From Triglochin maritima (lineage: Eukaryota; Streptophyta; Magnoliopsida; Alismatales; Juncaginaceae): 64,000 nucleotides of DNA. The notes beneath the pieces are model-generated. The model saw nothing but the letters and a program-made list of their open reading frames with translations, did not search any database and had not been told where the DNA came from. The DNA lies in contig OY821772.1 of the NCBI GenBank assembly GCA_963682175.1, positions 42,306,925 through 42,370,924 of the forward strand. Reading direction: 5' to 3'. Position 1 is the first letter of the stretch, and each line of letters opens with the position of its first letter. Made by a program: the position numbers and the translations under genes. Shown here one piece after another: positions 32,641 to 44,879 of this stretch.

Positions 32641-35310
32641 ATGGCTGAAGAGACCAAATCGGAAGATACCCAGATCGACAAATCCCTCTCCGACACCACC
32701 GATGTCCCTCCCGATGCCAAGGAAGGAGAACCAAAACCAGAAGAGTCAAAGCCAGAAGAAGTAAAACCTGAAGAACAAAAGCCCGAAGACTCAAATCCAG
32801 AAGAGCCAAAGCCAGAAGAAGTAAAACCAGAAGAATCAACGCCTGAAGAACCAAAGCCAGAAGATGCAAAACCAGAAGAATTGAAGCCAAAAGACACGAA
32901 TCCAGAAGAAGACACAAAACCAGAAGAAGCAAAGCCAGAAGAGGACCCCTCCTTGAAGGAAGAAAGCAACTTGTTCTCCGACCTCAAGGAATCGGAGAAG
33001 AAGGCCTTGTTGGAGCTTCGAGCAAAGCTCCAAGAAGAGATCCGCGATAACAAACTCTTTACAAAGAACACAAAATCTCAAGGTTTGTGAGAACAAAAGC
33101 CAAGGCCTCTTTCCCCCCTTTTATGAGCTTTAGTCACAATTCATCCATTTCTAGAAATCAAGAGGAAATATTAATATGCATTTAGATCCACTTATTTAAC
33201 TTGATTTAATGATTTTTCGTCAATAAGAGAAAACCTTAAACATTAAGACAGAACAACTGTTTACTTCAAAAATCAATCAGAGACATTCTAACTTCACGTT
33301 CATTAATTCATATATACAATATCTCACCTATCAGTCGAAAAAATTCAGAACATCTTCTAAACAACATCTCATTCAAATTTATGTAAGCAGAAAATAAATG
33401 TGACACCAAGGACGGTGAAGAAAACCAACCAGACAACAACGATGACGACATCAACAACGAGAACATATCTCTGTGGGGTGTCCCGTTGTCCCCCTTGAAA
33501 TCGTCCGAATCCACCAACACAATTCTCCTCAAGTTCCTCCGCGCCCGTGACTTCAAACCCAAGGAGGCTCTTGACATGATCAAGTCTACCCTCCAATGGC
33601 GATCCACCAACAACATCGAGACCATTCTCGACGAAACTCTCACTCCTGACCTCAACCGCGTGAGCCGCATGGACTCAGCGGTCGACCGGGAGGGCCACCC
33701 CATCTGCTACAACCTCTACGGGGCCTTCTCTGATAAGTCCCTCTACGAGGATACCTTTGAGTCGGAGGAAAGTACAGCGGGGTTCCTGCGGTGGCAGTTT
33801 CAGTTGATGGAGAAGGGTATCAAGAAGCTGGACTTCCGGCCAGGGGGCGCCTCGTCCATTCTTCAGATCACCGATCTGAAGAACACGCCGTGGGTCTCTA
33901 CGGAGCTGAGGAGTGCTATGAGGCAGGCTGTCACGGTGCTGCAGGATAATTATCCAGAATTCGCTGCGAGGAATGTAAGTTCTTATTACGTTTTCTGTCG
34001 AGAATAGTTTCATATATTGGAAAATAATATGTCACCAATTAAAGCTTCACCAGAGAATATAGCCAGATTTTAAATTAATTTGGAGGATATTTCAGATGTC
34101 GTGTCAGATGTTTAAGTAATATAGAGTGTATTTATAATATAATCATCCATGATTTAACATCTACACCAGTCAAATCCTACAACAAAAATAACATGATCTG
34201 TTGTCAGATAGTTCAAATTAAATTGAAGGGTATAAATCACAGATATAACAAACTAACAATACAATTTGGGCTATTTTTGTCTGGTTTAATATATTCACTC
34301 CAACCGCTGACAGAAAAATCTAATGGTGTGTCCATTGGTTGTGTTAAATATGCAGATCTTTATTAATGTACCATTATGGTACTATGCCTTCAGCACTCTC
34401 TTCTCTCCTTTCCTCACCCAAAGGACAAAGAGCAAGTTCGTTTTCGCCCGCCCTTCTCGAGTTACCGAGACTCTTCTCAGGTATCTCATTGTCCAATTTA
34501 TGCACCCAAAGCTTGAAAAACAAGAACCTAACAAGACGTTATGATCAGGTACATCGTGCCGGAGCAGATTCCAGTACAATACGGTGGCCTGAGACGTAGT
34601 GCTGACTTTCAGTTTTTCGTTGAAGATGGCGGAATCCATGAGTTAACTATCAAGGCAAACTCCATCGAGAACATTGAAATCCCTATAACAACGGTATATA
34701 TATGTAACTTGCCATTGTGATTTGTACTTGAAGCAACATAGAATTAACCTCACAACTAAACTTCTAATGACCCATCCTTGAAGCAACATAGAATTTGATT
34801 GTGGTCTCTCCATTTAGAACAAGTAGTATTTAAATCGATCAATTATTGTATGATTCTATAAATGATTCTTACATACTGTTGGGACACTTAATCCCCACAA
34901 TTTTAGGTAGTTAATGATCTAACGACATCTATAGTGCCAAACCTATACCTATGTAGAGAATGAATTAATCCAATGCAATTTACTCCAATCGTAATGTTTC
35001 TACTGAAATGTTATCGTGTATTTGTGTCGCAATCTTATTAACATTTCGTTTGAAACAGGTAGGAGAAAGCCTCCTTTGGGACATTAGCGTGGTCGGGTGG
35101 GAGGTGGGCTACAAAGAAGAATTCGTCCCCGACAACGAGCTCTCATACACGGTAATCATCTTGAAGGAGAAGAAGTACGAAGGAATGCAAGAAGCTCTTC
35201 GAAATTCGTATCGCAATCTAGAGACCGGGAAGGTGGTTCTCACCGTTAACAACAATTCCATGAAGAAGAGGAAGGTTTTTTACAGGTCTAAGATGATAAA
35301 ATATGATTAA
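32641..35310 (+). CDS. PATL: Patellin: SEC14/CRAL-TRIO and GOLD domain protein (515 aa predicted)
   Basis: Exons are 32641-33082, 33391-33974, 34356-34480, 34549-34693 and 35059-35310; all junctions keep frame. Residues 1-145 are acidic, with about 15 KPEE/KPED-type units in a row (residues about 30-110), then a Lys/Glu helix (LKESEKKALLELRAKLQEEI). The CRAL-TRIO N-terminal helix follows (SLWGVPL; LLKFLRARDFKPKEALDMI), then the lipid-binding fold at about 215-390 (AVDREGHPICYNLYGAFSDK; FINVPLWYYAFSTLFSPFLT; KSKFVFARPSRVTETLLRYI). A GOLD domain runs from about 395 to the end (WDISVVGWEVGYKEEFVP; KVFYRSKMIKYD). Patellins bind phosphoinositides, act at the cell plate and in membrane trafficking, and interact with plasma-membrane proteins. 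The repeat-rich N-terminus varies between patellins. No break is seen; which numbered patellin it matches is open. Confidence 0.93.
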
Positions 35311-36366
35311 GTTTAGGGAAGAAAGTGTGATGTGAAGCGCATAGATTGCATTCCATCCTCCCTCATGAGATAAATAAATAAAAAATTGTGTTTTGGTCCA
35401 CTTTAGTTGTTTGATCTGCGAACTAATTAGTATGTCTTTGTAATGTATATTGCTGTATAATACTATAATAGCTGGATGGAGAGAAAAAAAGGAGATATTC
35501 TTTTTGATTTTTGCTACTCAAGACAAATCAATTTATTTTAGACTCCACGGTAATCAAGATGATGTTACATGTTTTACGTTGATTTAGGACTTCAAACTAA
35601 TCAAGACTATTGTTGCTTATAATGATATTGATGCGTTTATCACCAAAACTGGGCATGTTTACTTGAATAAAGAAAATTACCATGGACAATCTTCTTGCAA
35701 GTTACGAATGGTTCATTCAAACATTCTACAATAGTTTTTTCATATATAGTAGCTAATCTTAAATGGTTAAATGAAACCCGCCTGTATTATGCTCTACAAC
35801 CTCGAATTTATTTATCAATTTTTAAGCGTGCTTATATACATTTTCGTTGCAGATCTGATATGTATTTTTGTTTATTAAGTTCCTGCCGGACAATACCATA
35901 CAACCTGGCAAAATGTTAATTCTTTAGACGTTCTCAACTCGTTTAAAAAGAGATCCAAAGTTTATGGTGTTGATAGAGTTGAATTCTCTAAAAATCTGTC
36001 TAAAAATTTGAGAGCTGAAACTAGAGTTCGAAGTGTTATGCCAAAAATGTAGCTCCAACACATTACAGTAATATTCATGTGGAATGTCGCAAAACTAGAA
36101 TATAGTGTGAAGAATTGAGTGCTACATTTGAAGAAAATTATTGTTATGAATTTTAAATTGCAACAACAAATTCAAACAACATGCTCTGTTTTGATTCACA
36201 TTATCAAATCTAAAATAAAATGAGGTAAATTTCCTACCCTTGCACAATCTCCATGATAGAAAGAAGAATAGTAAAGTGCCATGCCACTGCATCAAATAAT
36301 GCGCTATACAACATCTTTCAAATATCCGAAGGTCTATAAATTGCTTGACCTTCCATGCTCTTGAGC
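35311..36366. other. Convergent spacer between patellin and fatty acid hydroxylase genes
   Basis: It holds the 3'UTRs of both genes (aataaataaataaaaaattg near 35370 is a plausible poly(A) zone for the patellin). The rest is AT-rich with no recognised gene. Confidence 0.5.
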
Positions 36367-38362
36367 TCAGTTTTCCTTGGAAGCAGCTTGTTTTGATGCT
36401 GGCAACGTTCCAAACACCCAATCCCACAGAGAAGAAGTGATGCCAAAGCCCATATTTTGGATTCTGAAATGATGGTTCAGATGGTACCTCTGCAGATTAC
36501 CAACAAAGTCATACTTAGCACCCAAGTCGTACACAGTGCAATTGGAGTTAAGTGTAAGAACTATAAATCGTATTAGAAGCAAGAATTTCATACATACTAG
36601 GATCAGATATTACTTGGTTTAAGCACATCTTAAATTTGGGATAAAGAACTGCAATCCCATACCTTCAGATGGCGGCCTGGCTCGCTAGAAGGCTGCCCAT
36701 GGTGGAGGTAATAGTGAGTGCAGTCATACATCACATACCCAAGCAAACCACCTCCAAACAATGCTGGAGCTATAGACGGTGTTGACAACAATTTAACCGC
36801 ATTGTAGAACTAGAGAAATTTGAAATAAAACCAGCTTAGTAAAAAAATAAGTTGCTCTACCAACACAAACAGGGATACAAGTATACAACATCAACATTTC
36901 TCTGTTCTAACTTGAAAGGATAGATGACTATTTTAGAATGAAATAATGTTTCCGCTTCTATTAATTATATCATATAGAACTACACTCAAACTGAGATTTC
37001 GGCTTCAAATTTTGTTTAAAGAACTTTTGGGGCCTTCTTGGTGTGCATAATCTATGCCACATTTGTTTTAAAATTTGATGGGGGTTTCCCCCCTTCACTT
37101 CATTCAAGCCCATTGCAAGGTCTACACAGTCTTCTTTCCATCAGAGAATCAATGTATAGTTCTCAATTCATTTCAAGCATCTTCAAGTTAATTGGTTGCA
37201 TAAAATTTAAAAAACAAATAAAATTTTAAAGTTCTGAACTAGTTAAATGTAAACCAATGTTGTTGTTGGTAGTAACTACCGAACGGTCTATGACCTACCT
37301 ATACACTTTCAATCGGTCCTATAAAAGTGTTTTCCCCTTAAAGAAAAAAGCAATACAACTGAGAAGTGGAGGAATACATACTGGAACACATAGTATTGCA
37401 GCTGCAGCAGGAGGAAAAACCAATCTTAATCGATCCATCGGATGCTTATGATGACATCCATGGAGAAGATAATGTGCCGTGTTTCCCCTGAAACATGTCA
37501 CAAAAGAATCACTTAACACCTCCAGCATTGATCTCTCTTTCTCTCTATCTCATAAAATCCTAGCATCTACCTTACCAGTAACTAGTGGTATGAATGTGGA
37601 AAAGAAAACGATGCAACGTGTATTCAACCAAAGTCCACGTACATATTCCCCCAACCACCATAAACGCCACCTGGGGGCATGTATGTCCCATCTGAAAAGA
37701 TCTAGTCACAAAATAGCAAACCACTGGCAACCAGATGACAGGAACTGCCCACCATACTGTAAGCGTTAAGAACTGAAAATTGCAAGACAAAGGTAAGGCA
37801 CAATTGGGATCTCAATTTAGAAATAACAGAAAAGGTGCTACATAAATTGGTTGAACGAATACCTCCCAAAGATCATTTGCGAAAAATCGTGGACTTTCCT
37901 TGGAGACTATTGGCTGATGAACCCACTCTTGATAGGATTCTTTAAGATGACCAACCTACAAAAATTGTGAAAGAAACCTTCAAGAAGAAGTCATGTTATC
38001 CAAATCAGATTGGAAATAAATAATATCAACCCAAAAAGGCCCATATTCTTTGTGGCAATGTGGACCAAAGGGCATTTTGTTAAAGCTATCATTGCTGATT
38101 GTAGAAGAAAGTTAATGGCACTGGAGCACATAACTCTAGCAAAAGAATGGCTAGTTCCAATTCATAACTCAAACAAAATTCAAAATACAACTAAAATTTT
38201 GTTTAAAAGGCCTATAAAAAGCAGATCTTGAGAAACAAAACTGCCATTTCCTTCATAATTCAAGCCAGAAAACTAAAAATCTAACAAAACAGAAAGCCAG
38301 AGAAATCAAACCTGGAAAACAAGGGGCTTGTTGAGATCAACAGTGTAGTCCTCAGCAACCAT
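36367..38362 (-). CDS. FAH: Fatty acid 2-hydroxylase, plant short form (238 aa predicted)
   Basis: Six coding exons on -: 38362-38312, 37955-37863, 37772-37576, 37487-37382, 36809-36663 and 36489-36367. All junctions are GT-AG and in frame. The protein starts MVAEDYTVDLNKPLVFQV. It has membrane segments near 50-70 and 84-100 and the His clusters of the di-iron hydroxylase superfamily: HRFLFH (102-107), HYLLHGCHHKH (119-129), HYYLHH (181-186) and HLNHHF (201-206). The plant enzyme lacks the cytochrome b5 domain fused to yeast and animal forms and uses a separate b5. It 2-hydroxylates very long chain acyl groups of sphingolipids in the ER. Length fits Arabidopsis FAH1 and FAH2 (237 aa each). 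The C-terminus ends KQAASKEN. No break is seen. Whether it is the FAH1 or FAH2 orthologue cannot be told. Confidence 0.95.
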
Positions 38363-39240
38363 TCTGCCTTCCTGTTTCATACATGCAAAGAAGAATTCAC
38401 AGGCCAAATCATAAACCTCATAAGCTCCAAACCAACCACAGATTTTATACAATAAAAAAATTAAACAAAAAAAAGAATATTCTTGGAAACATTCCAAGAG
38501 ATATTATACTAATCCACAAATCACCCACAGATATCTCCCGATCATCGCAACCTCTACTCCCAACACACATTTTCGCACGCAATTGTGAAGAAGACACTCC
38601 AAACATCTCAAATACACAGAATCAAAACAACCAACGAAACCTAATTCTTATCTTACTGGCGGTTAAAAAACTAAAAAAAAAAGACTTTTCACAACAAACC
38701 CTAGAGAAGCCCCACGAAACGTCACAATGCGGAGATTTTGACACTTACCCAAAACCAATCACGACGAGAAAGACCGGAAAAGTGCCAAAAGACGACCTTT
38801 TGTGGTCAAATTAAAATAAAAAAGTCCCGTAAAGAGCCAAAAGACGACCTTTGTGGTCAAATAAAAACAAAAAAAGCCGAAGAAAAAAGTTACCCAAAAC
38901 GAGAGATTTCCGCAAGAACTCGACCGAAACCTTTTTCGTCGTCTGCGACGAAGATGAAACAGAAGGAGAAAATTACGAGACGGAAATGCCCCCCCAAAAA
39001 AGAGATTTTTGCAAAAAAAAATTTGCTGCCATTCGTCTGTTCGTGTATACCTTTTTTTAGGGGGGGAAATGCGCATTTCCTGTTTATTTCGTATTTTCTT
39101 ACTCTTACTTTAATATTGTTTCTCTTCGGTCATTTCTCTCTAGTGAGTATATTTTGGTCGATCATGTGTGATGTTCAACTCGTTGTACAGGATGTGTATT
39201 CTATCGGTTACGTAACCAATATTAGATTAAAATTAACCTG
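38363..39240 (-). promoter_or_regulatory. 5'UTR, 5'UTR intron and promoter side of the fatty acid hydroxylase gene
   Basis: On -, a donor GGTAAGTG at 38748 and an acceptor AAACAG at 38372 (nine bases before the ATG) suggest a 377-bp intron in the leader. The upstream exon, from about 38749, is C/T-rich when read on -. The exact transcription start is not visible. Small open frames on both strands here come from this biased composition. Confidence 0.5.
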
Positions 39241-39394
39241 CTAATTATAAAAATAATTAATTTATTGTAACACTTATGGTTGGTTTAGATGTTATTTGGA
39301 GGGGCCACCCTACAGGCCTACATAATGAAAGGAAGTTGCATTAATAATAATTGGTGGGATGTTTGCATTGATACCCTCGTGTTTTGAAATGTTA

Positions 39395-40053
39395 GGGCAC
39401 TCTTAACGGGGGTGCCACTCCCGACGCTCCTCGGGTGGGGGCACGTGTCCCCCTATTCATCGATTTTTTTTAAATTTTAATTATTTAGTGGATGTTTTGT
39501 TATTAATGGATTAGGTATTTGTTATTAATGTGGGGTAATAATTTTTTGCAAGTGATGAAGATTCAAAAAATTCCAGAACCAACAATTTCAAGATCCAAAA
39601 AATTTCCAGGGGCGCTGCCCCCTTGCCACCCCCGTGACCTCACCGGCGAGATGGAATGTCACTCGCTCACCGGTAAGCGAGACCCCGAACGACCTGTCGA
39701 GGTGATTTAATAGTATGGTCTAATATCTTAAATGTAATGTGGCTCCGTAATATTTAATAATAATTTCGTGATTTAGCAGTAATTATTAACAATTTTTCGA
39801 GTTAAAATAGAATTGTAACGTTATTAGAATTATATAAAATGTAATTTGTTAAATGTTGTGTGAAAATTAAAATTGTTTAATTAAGAAATGACGTGGAGGA
39901 AAGAGAGTGTAGGGTGGGTGGGGTAGCCTGGGCATGAGTAAGAGTTTTTTGGGTGGATTGAGTGAGCTGACGTGACAGAGAAAGAAGCTGATGTGGCAAA
40001 GAGAGAGAGTACAGAACGCCTGAGGGTAGCCCAGATGCTGTTATTTGTGCTCT
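39395..40053. mobile_element. Non-autonomous Harbinger element (about 659 bp)
   Basis: The left end TTA-GGGCACTCTTAACGGGGG resembles the left end GAGCATCATTAACGGCGCCC at 19821. The right end, read inverted, is AGAGCACAAATAACAGCATC followed by tctctctctttgccacatca and tctttctctgtcacgtcagc, the same subterminal arrangement as at 19860-19910. TTA on the left and TTG on the right would be a decayed 3-bp target copy. It has no ORF1 or transposase; chance frames only. Confidence 0.75.
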
Positions 40054-42722
40054 TGTCATTATCCTTTGGTAATCAAACTATCACCCTACAGTTTACTTGA
40101 AAATCATTTGTTTGTCGTTTGTTTGTATTGACATATTTTACTCTAAGTTACATGGTAATCAAACTGTAATTTGTTTGCATTGACATATTTTACTGTAAGT
40201 TACGTGGTAAGTTGATAGCTTAATTGACATTTTAGAGTGCTCCAACAACCATCAGAGATTGTAGGATCAAATTTTAGATAAGTATTTAACATGTTTGTGG
40301 GATAAGTAAACATTTATCCTCCATTTCATTACCTATATTCTATAAAAAATAACTTTTTAAAATTTCTAACTTTTTTCTTTTACATCACCTTTGAGAATAA
40401 AACTATTTTTCCTGATCACTAATAAACATACAAATGAGCTTTATTGTACACAATATGTCAATATGGAAATGGAGCAGAGGTGAGTGCATATTTCGATAGG
40501 ACATGGATGCAAAGTACAACTGAATTAAATGTCAATCGGATAAATTGCAATTTACCATTGACAAACCTCGTCAGCTCAAAACAAACCATAGATTTTAATA
40601 ATTTTATAAAACAAAAAACATATAATAAACACGCAACACAAAAAAAGAGTAAATATTCTTAGAAATACTCAAGAGATATCATACTAATCCATAAACACCC
40701 ACAAAAATCTCCCAATCTTCGCAACTCTACTCCAAACACACATTTTCGGACGGAAATGAATGACATGACTGAATACAAGTGACTACTAAGATCTGTGTAG
40801 AAAACAAGTATACATAAGACCGGAAAACCAATACTAAATTTCCTTTGTTCAAGAGAAATTTTGAGGAAAAATTAAATACACTCGAAAGCAAAGATTTGTT
40901 TTTATAAGTACGTCTTCCATATTTGTCTTTGAATTTTTAAGTAAAATATTTTTATCATAACTCATAGGTGATAAACAAATAAGTAATACGTGCCACAAGA
41001 TGAGATCAATGGATTAAGATAGAAACAAATTAAATCACCAAATGACTCACAAACACGAACCTTAGAATAAATCTCAAATTTTAACTAATTTATTCCATAA
41101 AATTTACTAATTCAATTAAATTTGAGGGGTTACTGACTTACTGCATGTGCAATATTTTTTTTCGTAAAACATGTTATTTGATAAAGTTCTGACCCAAATT
41201 ATAAATGCTGTTGAGACATTTATGGAGGCACACTTGAAAGCATAAGTATTCTCTAACTTTGGTTTTCATCAACTTTTAAAAAAGCATGACTCAATCTAAT
41301 GCCCATTAATTTCTTTTGGATAAAAATATCTCACTGTTATTACTTATTGTGAATCACATCAAATGAAAAAAATAGTTGTTTGGTAACTCTTAAGCCTACT
41401 ATTATACTAAATAAGTTGTAAGATCGAACTCTCAGTCTAACGGGCTCGCAAATTGATATAAATAAAAAATAAAAGACAAAATAATTGCTTCGAAAAACTT
41501 ATAGGTCACCATTTTCCCCAAAGAAAACCATACATAAGATGTCCTTTGAGATGATCACGTTCAAAATATATTAATCTCGTGATTTTAAAAGAGAAGGGGT
41601 TTCAATATGTTATTCAGCTTGTACCACTAAAAGTTAAGTAAAATTCTTTTTTGAAGTTGATCCACTTTGGAATCGAAAGGAGAAAACGTTTTTTTTTCAA
41701 ATAAATCACATATTTTTTTCCGGACGACATGAATTTCGTTAAAAACTTTAGTAGCTTGTCAAACAAGTTTTAATAAACGAATAGTCAAGACCATAATCAG
41801 GATATTCGAGATTTAAAATTAGGTGAACGATTGAGTAGAACAAACATTGTTTTTTTTTTTGATTGACCCATAAATTTCCGACACCCCAGCCTAATGTGGG
41901 TAGCGAACAAAAATTCTTACCTGCCAACTCGCCACCTGCATAACTCGCCTAATAAGAGGGACGTGTTGCGGTTGTCTCGCAACCTACACCGCATAACCCG
42001 CACCCCGCCTAAATCAAATATGTCATTAATTTTTATATACCAAAATCAATTTAGTATTTCAGTTTTACTCATAATCATTAACCCACTGTATTAAGTCATC
42101 ACTCAACAATCACCAAACGTCTAATTTTTCATTCACTATCTAATTTCAAAAAAATGTAACAAGTGATTACTATTTCTCAAGTTTTGATATTTTTTAGGAA
42201 AAATCTAAAAAATTAAACCCCGTCCTGCCTAGTCCAACTTTAGGGTGGCGAGTAGCGATTTTTTAAAAAAATTGACCCACCCCATCTTGCCCCACACTGT
42301 ATACCCACTTAACTTAGGGGGGACGGAAAGTGGTAGGCTAAAAATAAAAACCCCTATCTGTGAGGCGAGTTGTATTTTCCAATATGGGATATCTCAACAC
42401 TACGTATCAAATGTGCATTTTTTTGTACCCACTTAGAAATTAAACCACAAGATTTGATTTAAGGATATGATTCCGCTCTCTCGACCCACCCCACTACACT
42501 TAAACAAGATTGAGATTCTTCATTGTCACCTTAAACTCAACAAGTAGTCTTATGATCAGCCAATCAGGGTTCGAGTCTAACCCGTAATAATTTAAATTGA
42601 AAAATAAAAAAGAAAATTTCCAATTAAACATCCTAAGATCCTACTTAGACATCCGAGTCACTGGTCAGTTTCCAATTAAGACGTGATTCCCCGCGTGATA
42701 AAACGCGCTAATCCAACGGTCC
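40054..42722. other. Intergenic DNA, no recognised gene
   Basis: AT-rich DNA. A stretch near 40600-40750 (aatactcaagagatatcatactaatcc) repeats the sequence near 38480-38580 in the leader side of the hydroxylase gene, so part was copied from there or the reverse. A block at 41880-42420 has paired phrases about accccgcct and is probably old repeat. No gene is supported. Confidence 0.4.

Positions 42723-42770
<48 letters not shown>
42723..42770. repeat. TAA/ATA microsatellite
   Basis: About 16 perfect units of a 3-bp AAT-type repeat, upstream of a CT tract. Confidence 0.95.
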
Positions 42771-42808
42771 CAGATCGCACTACTTAAGCAGCAAGAAACC
42801 CAATCTTC

Positions 42809-42843
<35 letters not shown>

Positions 42844-44640
42844 AGGTAAGCCGAAGTTTCTCTTCCATTCAACATCTTCTTCTTCTTCTCACGCCCTTCC
42901 TTCATTATTTCTTAATATGTCTGTCCTTCTCAGGTGTTCCCGATCTCGATCGGCCGTACGGTAACGAGAAATCTCGTTGCCAATTATGTGCGATTTACTT
43001 CTTTTTCCATTTTCCGATCTATATCTTCTTTATTTGTTTGGATCTGAAACCTAGATTTTATTCTTCTTCCTATCTTGATCTGTTTCTTCTTTATTTGTTT
43101 GGGTCTTCTCTGGTTTCGGGTTATTCCGAGTTTTTTCTTCCAATCTCAGTCAATGTGCTCTATTTCCCTATTCGATCTTATCCAGTAGTTATTTTGCATG
43201 GTTAAATGCTCTTTCTTAGTTTGGTTTCTCCAATGGTGAAATTCTTCGATTTTAATCTTGGTATGGTTGTTTTGGGGTTGAACTTGTATCGGACTTGTTT
43301 TGGTTTGGATGATTCAATTCCATGTAATTTTTGCTTTGGAAGTTCTTTTGGAAGTTGAGTTGGTTTTGTGGTTTGGTTGAAGGTCAGCTGCCCCTGTCTA
43401 ACTTAGCACTTTTTCTTTATTTATTTATTATCTAAGACTTTATTTATTTATTTACAACTTAACTCATTAGAAAATTTCCTGTCTATTCTCAGGTTTAATC
43501 CCCTTAATGATGGAAAACATTTATACTTCACAGACTTGGAGACGGGAGAGAGATTTCTCTTAATGTATCTTAATCCAGATGGTTGCCATGTAAACTCTTC
43601 TCACCCTCCTGTGTTGCTTAATAATATTATCGATTTCTCATTCTCATAGACTTATGAATGTTCTCCTTCTAATCTTTGCTAATGTTCAAGTCGCCCATTG
43701 CTTAAATTTCAAGTATTGTTTTGATAAAATATTTGAACTGGGTTCTCATATGATATCGTAAGGGCCCTGCAAGAAATTCCAACTTATGTTTTACCACTTA
43801 TCTTTTGTATTTACTATTTCTGATTATTGCTTATATCACTGTTAACACTAAGATGACAACGACAAAGCGTGTAGTTCCAATTTACTTGGGCAGGCTAGAA
43901 ATCATACTTATATTTTTTTTGACTGCTTGGAAATATCCCCATGCATGAAACTCATCAGATTTTTGAAATCCAATCCTTCAAGTCCCTTCGATTGCTTCTT
44001 CCCAATTTAATATCTGTAGGACTAAAATAGTAACACAAAATAAGTCACGGTTATAGAACAAGTGATGTAACAAGTCTGGCAGGAACCTAAAGCAATTAAT
44101 TAACACTTTCAACCATTTTCTTATGCTTAATTTTTTTATGTGGTTATACTATTGAATAATAAAATTAGGCTTATCAGCGAAACTTCCCCGCTACCATTCG
44201 TCCACCACCTCCACACCCAAACGGAACCAAAAGAGACACTATACTCTTTTGATTTAAGATCTAATTTGATGTTGATTATTATGGATATTTTTCCAACCAT
44301 GTTTCTCTCATTGGGGGTTGACTCTTGTTAACTATCAATCTTTTCCCCCTGCTAATCCAGCGATTTGCTTCTTCTTTACTGGCTTACCATATCAATTGTT
44401 GTTGTTTTGAACTGCGCTGAACTTCATTTTGTTCTTGTTTCAAGCACTCAAGCAAATTCTTTTTCAACACTTAATGCAGATTGGATTCAGGGGATGACGA
44501 CTTTCATGACAATTATAAGACGATTTTGAGTCCTATCTTTTCGCAAACAAGCTCACAATATTCTAATGTCTACAAAGAGATTTTCCGGCTAACTTTTATA
44601 CTAATCAAGCGCTCTTGTAGGTACTACTTCTTACATCACT
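42771..44640 (+). other. Exon-like region, possible 5' remnant of a gene cut by the satellite
   Basis: A C/T-rich leader with a CT microsatellite (42812-42840) ends in CGTCAG before GTAAGC (42846). A possible 27-bp micro-exon lies at 42934-42960, between TTCTCAG and GTAACG. A possible coding exon lies at 43493-43589 (FNPLNDGKHLYFTDLETGER) between CTCAG and GTAAAC, and another at about 44480-44619 (DSGDDDFHDNYKTILSPIF) between TGCAG and GTACT. Phases of the last two do not join cleanly and I know no matching family. The layout resembles the start of a plant gene whose 3' part is missing; the satellite begins 250 bp further on. Confidence 0.3.
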
Positions 44641-44879
44641 AACTTTCAATTTAATTTCATGAAAGTGTCCACTATGCCGCGTTACATCGTAGATGTTTAC
44701 TTTTGTCTTTTTTAAATGTCTTCTTTCATTACTATTTGACTCGTCATTTTTTATTATTTACTTTCTGATTGCAATTTTATATTTATTACGTTTGCTTACT
44801 TTCATTTGTATTGAAAATCATATTTTGTTTTACTTATATCATAATAATTACATGCCTTAGTGGTACCACCACAAAATGA

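Noticed and set aside
32603..33071. - strand frames of 109-153 codons opposite patellin exon 1
   Set aside because: They are low-complexity Ser/Gly/Phe or Leu runs that are the reverse of the KPEE repeat; the + strand joins correctly to four conserved exons.
38738..39244. A 168-codon + frame upstream of the hydroxylase gene
   Set aside because: Lys/Arg-rich low-complexity sequence over the leader and promoter of the - strand gene; no domain.
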